From Geobacter sp. (lineage in GTDB: Bacteria; Desulfobacterota; Desulfuromonadia; Geobacterales; Geobacteraceae), in assembly GCA_003314535.1 (NCBI GenBank), contig POSG01000028.1, positions 1 through 36,260 on the forward strand: a DNA stretch of 36,260 nt. The letters run 5' to 3'. Below are positions 23,946 through 30,880 of the stretch, piece by piece (position 1 is the first letter of the stretch; each line of letters begins with the position of its first letter). The notes below the pieces were generated by a model, which searched no databases, was not told where the DNA came from, and saw only the letters and a list, made by a program, of their open reading frames with translations. Both the position numbers and the translations under genes were made by a program.

Positions 23946-25814
23946 TTATATAGAATAATCGTTTGAAGATGACTTGAGTTTTTTGTTATCAGACGAAATG
24001 TTCTTCGGTTTCTCGGTAAAACACAATATATCCTCCAAGGTACATGGCCCCTTTGCTAGGCCGAGACGCATAGCCGGTGTTTTCTTGTCGTTGCCGACCT
24101 TCACGTAGTTATAATAAACACGATAAATTTCAAGCAGTTTTATAACATTGTACGGATCGTAGAAGTTATAAAGATACCATTTTCGCCCCCGGTTGGCTGA
24201 CGATGAGAAAGGTCTTTCTAAAGCAGATGTTCTTCGGCGCGTCTGCATAAAGAAGCGATCGATTGCCCTTAGCGTGCCCTTCATGAAAAGCCTTGCCAGG
24301 TGACCCTCTTCGTAATCGAACCTTTCTTTCTTGATATTAGTGAGGTAGCACAGCTGCTTTTCGGGTTCATCCATGGAAGGAAAAGGGAATTCCAGCCAAC
24401 GGTCCTTCCATTTGCCGATTTCCCTCATTTTCTTGATTCGATCGACGATTATCATGTGCTGAATATCTGTATCTCTCAAATCAGCCAAATATAGGTATTT
24501 CTCACGAAATTCCTTCAATTCCCTCTTGCCCTGGTTGGCCATCTGCCGCTTCTCGTCAATTGTGTAATTCTTCTTGATGCTGACATAAAACATGTCGCAG
24601 CGTTTATCGAGGACTTCTTCCCAAAAGGCGGACAGGCACGCCGCCCTTATTCCGGACTCCTGGTCGGTGTAAAATCTCACCTTATCGACATTGCGGAACA
24701 TCTTTTTCAGGAAGAGAAAATGGGCGTAAAGAGTATATTCCGGGCGAACGAGCATGCCCTTTGGTGGTGTTTTCGTGTTTTCGCTGGGAATTTCGCCAGC
24801 CTCAACATCGTCCCGGCTGGCCGCTTCATCGTAGCGAGACTTTATTTTTTCTCTTAGTGATAGGTCTTCTTCGCTCTCATCGAGAACCGGTTTCTTGCTT
24901 TTAGCCTGCTCGGAATATTCTTCCGGTAACCATACTCGTGCGTATTTCGTCATGTGAGACGGATTTTCGTAATCCCCAATGCACAAAGACTCTTCTCGAA
25001 CTTCATCAGGGTTCAGCGACCTATCGTAATTCACGTGCATGCCGAAAATGTAGCCTGTTGTGCAATCAGCACTTCCAACTGCCTGGAATGTCACATTTTT
25101 TCTGCTCTTTCTGTCAGTCCAGTTGACGATATGTTCTTGTCGATCCACTGCCACATAGAGTCTTTCAATGTGTACGGAGGGGATATCCCTTTCTCTGCTT
25201 GCCGCAAAAGCGAGACACTGGCGGTAAAAGAAATCCATTTTATCGAAGACGGTTTTGGGATGTACCCCGACAGTTTCGGCAATACATCGTAAGGGCTGCT
25301 TCCGAACAAGGCTTCTAAAAATCATATAGTTCAGATGCGATTTCGTATGTCGGGCGATGGGAGACTTCTCTTTGGTCGGTATGGCGAATGTCTTGCCGCA
25401 TGAATTGCAGCGATAGCGCTGTGAACCGCTTTTCGTCGTGCCGAATTTGGAATAGCATTTTTCCCTGAGAGCGATGCTGGTTCCAACATATATGATTGAA
25501 TTTGTGCAGTCTGGGTTTGGGCATGACGGGAGAGGTTTTGGTTCGAGGTATGCTGAAATGCGTTTCAACTCTTCATAAACGCCTTGGTTGCTTTTAATAG
25601 GTATAAATTCGCCACATTTACGACACTCTAAAGCCGAACCATGGGAAGACCCACGCACAATATATTTATCCTGCCCAAATTTTCCTCCTCTGGACTGAGT
25701 CTGACCGCTGGCCGGGATTCCGAAATTACCGCAAGCCGGATTCTTGCAAAAGTTAACTTGGATGCCGTTTGCCGGCTTAGGGATTGGTCTTGATTTTTCC
25801 GGTTTATCGGCCAT
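23946..25814 (-). CDS. DDE transposase with N-terminal zinc ribbons
   Basis: A 622-residue protein with two Cys4 zinc-ribbon-like sites (C23/C28 with C64/C67; C98/C103 with C136/C139), a helix-turn-helix region (LRCIAETVGVHPKTVFDKM, 175-193), and an RNase H-like core: D224 (LYVAVDRQ), D384 (RFYTDQES) and probably E533 (SALERPFSS), with E562 as an alternative. The C-terminal YNYVK...KKTPAMRLGLAKGP is the ending typical of IS6/IS1/IS240-type transposases. It is much longer than most of these (about 230-450 residues), through a charged insertion at 300-355. ATG 25814 is chosen as it lies just after the RBS in the hairpin. IS family not assigned. Confidence 0.85.
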   Translation of the reverse strand: MADKPEKSRPIPKPANGIQVNFCKNPACGNFGIPASGQTQSRGGKFGQDKYIVRGSSHGSALECRKCGEFIPIKSNQGVYEELKRISAYLEPKPLPSCPNPDCTNSIIYVGTSIALREKCYSKFGTTKSGSQRYRCNSCGKTFAIPTKEKSPIARHTKSHLNYMIFRSLVRKQPLRCIAETVGVHPKTVFDKMDFFYRQCLAFAASRERDIPSVHIERLYVAVDRQEHIVNWTDRKSRKNVTFQAVGSADCTTGYIFGMHVNYDRSLNPDEVREESLCIGDYENPSHMTKYARVWLPEEYSEQAKSKKPVLDESEEDLSLREKIKSRYDEAASRDDVEAGEIPSENTKTPPKGMLVRPEYTLYAHFLFLKKMFRNVDKVRFYTDQESGIRAACLSAFWEEVLDKRCDMFYVSIKKNYTIDEKRQMANQGKRELKEFREKYLYLADLRDTDIQHMIIVDRIKKMREIGKWKDRWLEFPFPSMDEPEKQLCYLTNIKKERFDYEEGHLARLFMKGTLRAIDRFFMQTRRRTSALERPFSSSANRGRKWYLYNFYDPYNVIKLLEIYRVYYNYVKVGNDKKTPAMRLGLAKGPCTLEDILCFTEKPKNISSDNKKLKSSSNDYSI

Positions 25815-25818
25815 AAAA

Positions 25819-25855
25819 AATTCCCCTTGAATTGTTGAGTAATTCAAGGGGAATT
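25819..25855 (-). promoter_or_regulatory. Hairpin covering the transposase ribosome-binding site
   Basis: Perfect 15-bp arms (25819-25833 with 25841-25855) and a 7-base loop lie just upstream of the transposase ATG (25814). In the mRNA the second arm carries AAGGGG, the only ribosome-binding sequence, so folding would hide it. Such hairpins limit transposase translation in several insertion sequences (IS10, IS50). The structure is seen; its effect is inferred. Confidence 0.7.
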
Positions 25856-25870
25856 ATACCATACTGCAAA

Positions 25871-25923
25871 TTTTTATCAACACGAAGCCCCGACGGCTGG
25901 CCGGATAGTCAGGGCCTTTTTTC
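25871..25923 (+). terminator. Terminator-like 53-bp repeat, copy B (plus orientation)
   Basis: GCCC...GGGC with inner GGCC/GGCC followed by six T on the plus strand. It pairs with copy A at 15244-15296 in the opposite orientation. No plus-strand gene lies directly upstream, so what it terminates is unclear. It may guard the DUF389 gene or be a relic linked to the insertion. Confidence 0.5.
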
Positions 25924-26101
25924 TGTCTTAGTTCACGCCGGGTCGAGAATGACATCTGAAGTTAGAGGACAAATAGCGATCTGCTAAAGAGCAAGAGAGT
26001 TGTGCAATGCTTTGCGAAATGGTCAATTTTTGCGATTCCACGGCATAACGATTCAACTGTTTGACGGTTTCAAACGACATGGTATAGTTCATTCAAAATG
26101 C

Positions 26102-26130
26102 TTTACATTCTTGTAATTACAAGTATATCT
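26102..26130 (+). promoter_or_regulatory. Promoter with 14-bp palindrome in the spacer, upstream of the DUF389 gene
   Basis: TTTACA (26102-26107), 17-base spacer, ATATCT (26125-26130) reads as a sigma-70 type promoter. The spacer contains the perfect palindrome CTTGTAATTACAAG (26110-26123), placed exactly where a repressor would block the polymerase. The start codon is at 26156. Confidence 0.5.
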
Positions 26131-26155
26131 TGCACATTGGGCACAAGGATGTTTC

Positions 26156-27814
26156 ATGGTGAAAATATTTTGGGACCTCTTCGTCAAGCGCATGAGAAGA
26201 ACCCGCACTGATGCGGTCGACCACGTCAATCACGAAGCGGTCATCAACGGTGTTTTCCAGGAAGTGGAGATCACCCCGTGGTATTTCCTCGTATTGAGCC
26301 TTGCCAACCTGATCGCGCTGATGGGGCTGATTGTCAACAGCGCACCGGTAATCATCGGTGCAATGCTGATCTCACCTCTCATGGGACCGATCCTCAGCAC
26401 GGGCTTTGCCTTTGTCACGGGAAACAGGATTATCTGGCGAAAAGCATTAGGCAAAATATTTCTCAGCGTTGCACTGACGCTGATCGTTGCAGCGGTTGCC
26501 TCATACTTTTCTCCTCTCCAGGACGTAACGACCGAAATTGCGGCACGTACAAAACCCAACCTCTATGACCTGCTGATAGCCATTTTCGCCGGCCTGGCGG
26601 GTGCCGTTGCCATCTGCACGAAAAAAAACTTCATAACCATAGTACCCGGGGTGGCCATCGCAACCGCGGTCATCCCTCCTCTCAGCGTTGCCGGCTTCGG
26701 TATCGGGACCGGAAGTTTCAGCATCTTGGCGGGAGGGTTCTTCCTGTTTTTCACCAACTTCGTGGCGATCATCATTTCCACCTGCGCCGTACTCTTTTTC
26801 TTCGGATTCACGCCCTACTCGGATTCCGGTCTCGAAAAGACTGCTTTAAAAAAACGCATGGTGTTCCTCGTTTCAGTCCTGTTTGTCATCTGCATTCCGC
26901 TGATCTATACCCTTCAACAGTCCATAACGAAACTGGGGCTCAAGAAAAAGATTTCTACTACGCTGAAAAGCCAACTCGACCGGCCCGATGTTTCTCACCT
27001 CTCCACCTTCACTTACCAGGAGAAATCCGACAAGAGTATCGAGATCAGCGCCGTCATCAATACGACCAGATACCTGTCGGAGAAAGAGATTTCGTCTGCC
27101 GAAAAGGTCGTGGAGGGAACCCTCGGGCGGCGGATAGAATTTCACCTGGAACAGATCAGGGTCCAACCCGGGGGGCTCAAGGAGGAACCCGCCATCAAGC
27201 CTGCGATCACCCCCTTGCTTGCAGTGAAGCAGCGTCTGCCGGAGGAAAAGGTTACGGATGCCCGGACGGAGCTCCAGGAGGTGTTTTTTGGTGTCACTGA
27301 GAAGATCGATACCTACCTTTCACCCTCGCTGGTCAGAAGCTTTTCTATCGGTCTCCCCGGACGCGGTTCTTCTGTCACCCTGGCGCTCGTTATCCAGAGA
27401 GATTATGCGCTGTCCGATGACGAACTGCGACTCCTGGAGAAAGCATCTTCCGATGAAACGGGAGTTCCCGTACACCTGGACGTTAAGACGATTCCCTTTA
27501 TTCCTCCGCTGGTCTTTCCCCATCAGAGCGTGGAGGTTTCGGAAGAGATGAAGCGCTCACTCCTTGCTGCCAGGCAGGTGTTCGAAAGAGACCCGGATAT
27601 GTCCGTACTGGTGGAGTCCCGTGTCGAAAGCCCGTCCAGGCTACGAAAAAACCGACTTTACGCCACGGACAGGGCCGGGTCCGTGGCTCTTTACCTCAAG
27701 GAAACTTGCGGGGTGCCTCCGGACAGGATACGGATACAGACTTCTCCGCCTGCGAAAGACGGCAGGCCGACGGTCATCGTCAGCATCCTTCCCGCGAGAA
27801 ACATCAGGCATTGA
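26156..27814 (+). CDS. DUF389 (TIGR00341-type) membrane protein with OmpA-like C-terminus
   Basis: A 552-residue inner-membrane protein. Residues about 40-250 form the DUF389 core with several TM helices (APVIIGAMLISPLMGPILS is the family's signature region; VAIATAVIPPLSVAGFG is another), plus one further TM near 240-260. Residues 260-440 are soluble. The last 95 residues resemble an OmpA/MotB peptidoglycan-binding fold: a SVLVESRVES strand, NRLYATDRAGSVALYL helix, and GVPPDRIRIQ. This tail is not standard for DUF389. Function of DUF389 is unknown; other members have been suggested to act as channels or transporters. It converges on the ClC gene with a 24-bp gap. Start supported by AAGGA seven bases upstream. 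Confidence 0.82.
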   Translation: MVKIFWDLFVKRMRRTRTDAVDHVNHEAVINGVFQEVEITPWYFLVLSLANLIALMGLIVNSAPVIIGAMLISPLMGPILSTGFAFVTGNRIIWRKALGKIFLSVALTLIVAAVASYFSPLQDVTTEIAARTKPNLYDLLIAIFAGLAGAVAICTKKNFITIVPGVAIATAVIPPLSVAGFGIGTGSFSILAGGFFLFFTNFVAIIISTCAVLFFFGFTPYSDSGLEKTALKKRMVFLVSVLFVICIPLIYTLQQSITKLGLKKKISTTLKSQLDRPDVSHLSTFTYQEKSDKSIEISAVINTTRYLSEKEISSAEKVVEGTLGRRIEFHLEQIRVQPGGLKEEPAIKPAITPLLAVKQRLPEEKVTDARTELQEVFFGVTEKIDTYLSPSLVRSFSIGLPGRGSSVTLALVIQRDYALSDDELRLLEKASSDETGVPVHLDVKTIPFIPPLVFPHQSVEVSEEMKRSLLAARQVFERDPDMSVLVESRVESPSRLRKNRLYATDRAGSVALYLKETCGVPPDRIRIQTSPPAKDGRPTVIVSILPARNIRH

Positions 27815-27838
27815 CATGAATGCCCTTTGAATGTCCGG

Positions 27839-29629
27839 TTACGGCGGGAACTGCTCCACCGCTTCGCTAATGAATTCCGCCAGCCGTTCCTTGGTGATCA
27901 ATCCTTGTACGTTATCGATCCGTGGTGTCGTACCGTTCGACAGAACAAGGACAAAGGAGATTTCGCGGGAAAATACCCCGGTGACAAGCCTTAAAATAGA
28001 GGTGCTGTGCGTTACCGCGAGGTAATCCCTGCTTGCGATGTCCATCAGTGTGTCGCTTTTCCTTCCCAGTTTCAGGTAATACAATGCAGCCTCTCTGGTG
28101 AACAGGCCGGCAATGCCGCCGGCATCTTCCACCAGGAAATATTTCAACGACTTGTCTTTCAGGTTTCCTTCTAAGGTAAATTCTTCAAGCCGCAGTGACG
28201 CCGGAAGTATAGCGAACTTCTCGTCCATGATATCACCCGCGCGCTTCACGTGAAGCATGCTTGCCCGGAGGGAATCCGGTATGTTGTGGCCGCGGCGGAC
28301 TAGCTTTTGGGTATATATGCTTTCCCGTGACAGCATCTTTCTGACTCCGTAGCTGATGGCGACGGTAATCGTCATGGGAAGGATCACGCTGTAATCTAGT
28401 GTCATCTCGAAGATCATGACGATGGAAGTCATTGCTGCGCCCGTAACACCTCCGACCATCCCTGCCATTCCTGCCACAGCGAAAGCAGGCGGACTGATGG
28501 GCAATTCCGGGAAAAGTGCGGCGAGGGCGAGTCCATAGGCTCCTCCAAGTGTTGCGCCAAGAAACAGCGAAGGTGAAAATATCCCGCCCGACCCTCCGGA
28601 ACCCAGGGTGAGCGAAGTGGCAAACAGCTTGAGGACAAAAAGGGTCAACAGAAGATAAAGCGGAAAACCTACCCCCGAGAGGATTTCCTGTATCGCTGAG
28701 TAGCCGACCCCTTCGACATAGTAGTGGCCGAAGAGGACCATTGAAACATAAATGAGGATTCCCACGACGAACATGCCAAGCAGGTGGCGGGTGTAATAGC
28801 CGCCTTTTATTTTGAGTTCGAAACAGTCCTCGAAAAAATAGATCGATTTGATAAACAGAACCGATGCAAGCCCCATGATTCCCCCCAGGCCAACGTAAGT
28901 CAGGAGGACTATGGGATTGGCTTTCTGAAAGTATGGGGTCTCAAAGGCGGGAATGACAAAAGAAGGGTGGGCGCCGAAGAAAACCTGCCCTATATAGGTT
29001 GCGGTAACCGTGCTGACTGCCACCGGAACGAGGGTCTTCACGCTTATTTCCTGGAGCAGCAGTTCTACAGCGAAAAGCATACCTCCCACCGGTGTGTTGA
29101 AAGTGGCTGCAATACCGCCTCCGGCGCCGGCAGCGATCATGATCAGGCGATCATAGGGGTGCATTTTCAGCACACTGCTCAAAGTTGAACCGAAGGCTGA
29201 ACCTATCTGGATGATCGGACCTTCACGCCCCACCGAACCGCCGCTCCCTATGGAAAGGGCAGAGGCGAGGGATTTTATCGCCGCCACGACAGGACGGATT
29301 GCCCCTTTCTGGTAATGTATCGCATCCATCACCTCGGGGACACCGTGCCCCTTCGCTTCCGGAGCGAAATTTTTGACGAGAAAGGCCACGCCGGCCGCGC
29401 CAACCACCGGCACGAATATGACAAACAGACCCCAGGGGCTGGCAGGTGTATGCACGTTCGCATCGTAGAACAGTGAAAATTTCCCCAGGAAGAGAAGGTT
29501 GTGGAAAATAGCTATCAACCCACGGAACACCACCGCGCCAAAGCCAGCGATCACGCCGACCAGGATCGACAGGAGCAACAGGTACAGCGGGCCAAACGGT
29601 CCATGCTGTTTCGGCTCAAGCGCCAGCAT
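27839..29629 (-). CDS. ClC-family chloride channel/antiporter with CBS domains
   Basis: A 596-residue ClC protein. The selectivity and gating segments are GSGGSVGREGPI (128-139, with gating E136) and GSGGSGGIFSPSL in the second half. The first segment has GSGGS where many ClCs have GSGIP. Residues from about 455 to the end form a cytoplasmic CBS-domain pair, which in relatives binds nucleotides. It moves chloride (or another anion) either as a channel or in exchange for H+; bacterial ones often aid acid resistance. The ATG has AAGGATGG eleven bases upstream. It lies 45 bp after a methyltransferase gene on the same strand. Confidence 0.92.
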   Translation of the reverse strand: MLALEPKQHGPFGPLYLLLLSILVGVIAGFGAVVFRGLIAIFHNLLFLGKFSLFYDANVHTPASPWGLFVIFVPVVGAAGVAFLVKNFAPEAKGHGVPEVMDAIHYQKGAIRPVVAAIKSLASALSIGSGGSVGREGPIIQIGSAFGSTLSSVLKMHPYDRLIMIAAGAGGGIAATFNTPVGGMLFAVELLLQEISVKTLVPVAVSTVTATYIGQVFFGAHPSFVIPAFETPYFQKANPIVLLTYVGLGGIMGLASVLFIKSIYFFEDCFELKIKGGYYTRHLLGMFVVGILIYVSMVLFGHYYVEGVGYSAIQEILSGVGFPLYLLLTLFVLKLFATSLTLGSGGSGGIFSPSLFLGATLGGAYGLALAALFPELPISPPAFAVAGMAGMVGGVTGAAMTSIVMIFEMTLDYSVILPMTITVAISYGVRKMLSRESIYTQKLVRRGHNIPDSLRASMLHVKRAGDIMDEKFAILPASLRLEEFTLEGNLKDKSLKYFLVEDAGGIAGLFTREAALYYLKLGRKSDTLMDIASRDYLAVTHSTSILRLVTGVFSREISFVLVLSNGTTPRIDNVQGLITKERLAEFISEAVEQFPP

Positions 29630-29674
29630 TCAATGCACCATCCTTGTAAGGGTCGATGACCGCTTTACGGCAGA

Positions 29675-30331
29675 TTACGACGCAATGAGGACTTCCGAGG
29701 CTATGCCTGCAATACTCATTACACCATGGTAGACGATTTTCCAGTAACTGCAATTGAGGTAGTCCTCCATGTTCAGCGGACGGCATTCCCCGACCAGCTT
29801 CGGATTGAGATTGTGAATGCTTTTCCAGATCCATGACACGGTTCTCGCGACAAGCGTTTGCCCGTGGGTCAGGCTGACAAGGCACATCAGGCCGCCCTCC
29901 TTCAGGAGGCGGTGTGCCTCGGAAACGACACGAGCGATATCATCGGGAGAGAGCAGGTCTAGCACGTAATTGCATATGAAACGATCGAAGGTTCCTTCAG
30001 TGTAGCCGAATCGCAGCGACCCGTTCGTCAGCATTATCGTGGCACGCCCAGGGAAACAGGCAAGCCTTTTTTCCGCCAGGCCGACCATGGTGGAACTGAT
30101 ATCTACTCCCACATAGGATGCGGATGCGGGAAGGTGTTCTTTCAGAAGAATAAGGGCAAATGCTCCCGTGCCGCATCCCAGTTCGAAAACGGAGGAAGCC
30201 TCACCGAACCGACCCTGTTGCAGAAGTTCACGCAACGCGGCTCCTTCATAGAAGCGCTGCCAGTCCTGTTTCGACCCGAACCTGTCATAGAATAGGCGGA
30301 CTTCGTCCTTGTCCAGAAATCTTTTCGCCAT
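29675..30331 (-). CDS. SAM-dependent methyltransferase
   Basis: A 218-residue class I methyltransferase. Motif I is VFELGCGTG (48-56), followed by YVGVDISSTMVGLAEKR (motif II), then NYVLDLLSPDDIA and LLKEGGLMCLVSLTHG (motif post-III). The C-terminal part is a short hydrophobic-rich segment (WKIVYHGVMSIAGIASEV). No sign of the substrate; resembles the UbiE/Methyltransf_25 class. Cytoplasmic. It is transcribed toward and likely with the ClC gene. The Shine-Dalgarno is weak. Confidence 0.85.
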   Translation of the reverse strand: MAKRFLDKDEVRLFYDRFGSKQDWQRFYEGAALRELLQQGRFGEASSVFELGCGTGAFALILLKEHLPASASYVGVDISSTMVGLAEKRLACFPGRATIMLTNGSLRFGYTEGTFDRFICNYVLDLLSPDDIARVVSEAHRLLKEGGLMCLVSLTHGQTLVARTVSWIWKSIHNLNPKLVGECRPLNMEDYLNCSYWKIVYHGVMSIAGIASEVLIAS

Positions 30332-30880
30332 GGCTTTTATGTGCCGCCAGTTGTTTTCACTCCAACCACCATATAGCCCATGTGACTAGAGTACCGAAAA
30401 TCGGGATTTATGCTTGGAATGAATTCTTGATAAGGATAAAAAGGTAGATAAGCTTATAGGTATATCCCGAGCCCGGCGAGGCCCGTAGATTTGCATGGAC
30501 ACGGGGCCGGTGCCAAGCACCTTCTGCAGTGACTGAACATAAAGCAAGCCCCATCTGAACGGGATTTGGACAAAGATTCCCACCAACAGCAGGCGTAGTG
30601 CTTCCCAGACCGTTTCGCGGTGAATAGCCGTTTCCCTTCCTTGAAGAATTCATCTCCCGAGCGGCTTTATCCGGCGTCCAAGGCGAAGCCATTGCCGACG
30701 GTTCTTTGCAAATCTTGATATCATGAAAGCGCCGTAAACAATCATGATATCAACTATATCAAGAAAGCATTAAGCGACAAATGCGCGTCCATTTCGTTCT
30801 TGAAACTGATGCAATGGACGATACACTTGAATTCGATACATCCATAATTCAATTTCCGTAACCTTCAATAGGGACAAAAA
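30332..30880. other. 549-bp intergenic region with repeats and a possible gene relic
   Basis: Between the divergent methyltransferase and proton-ATPase genes. On the minus strand an open stretch 30386-30649 reads like part of a membrane or enzyme protein (WEALRLLLVGIFVQIPFRWG, then YVQSLQKVLGTGPVSMQIYG) but has no start, Shine-Dalgarno or complete domain; it may be a decayed gene. The right part holds the inverted repeats listed separately. Confidence 0.4.
30715..30762 (+). promoter_or_regulatory. Cluster of TTGATAT/ATATCAA half-sites upstream of the proton ATPase
   Basis: TTGATATCATGA (30715-30726) and TCATGATATCAA (30742-30753) form a perfect 12-bp inverted repeat with a 15-base spacer; a further ATATCAA follows at 30756-30762. 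A second inverted repeat, CGTCCATT/AATGGACG (30786-30793 and 30813-30820), lies between this and the ATG at 30881. Likely operator sites for the ATPase gene. Confidence 0.45.

Larger units (their letters stand above)
23946..25856 (-). mobile_element. Insertion-sequence-like element with a large DDE transposase
   Basis: A single transposase gene with its RBS-covering hairpin. The boundaries given are those of the gene and hairpin; I could not find convincing terminal inverted repeats or a target duplication in the 177 bp to the left or 299 bp to the right. It sits between two unrelated operons, as expected for an insertion. Confidence 0.6.

Noticed and set aside
30715-30762. FNR box upstream of the proton pump
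   Set aside because: The half-sites contain TTGAT/ATCAA, but no TTGAT-n4-ATCAA spacing is present.
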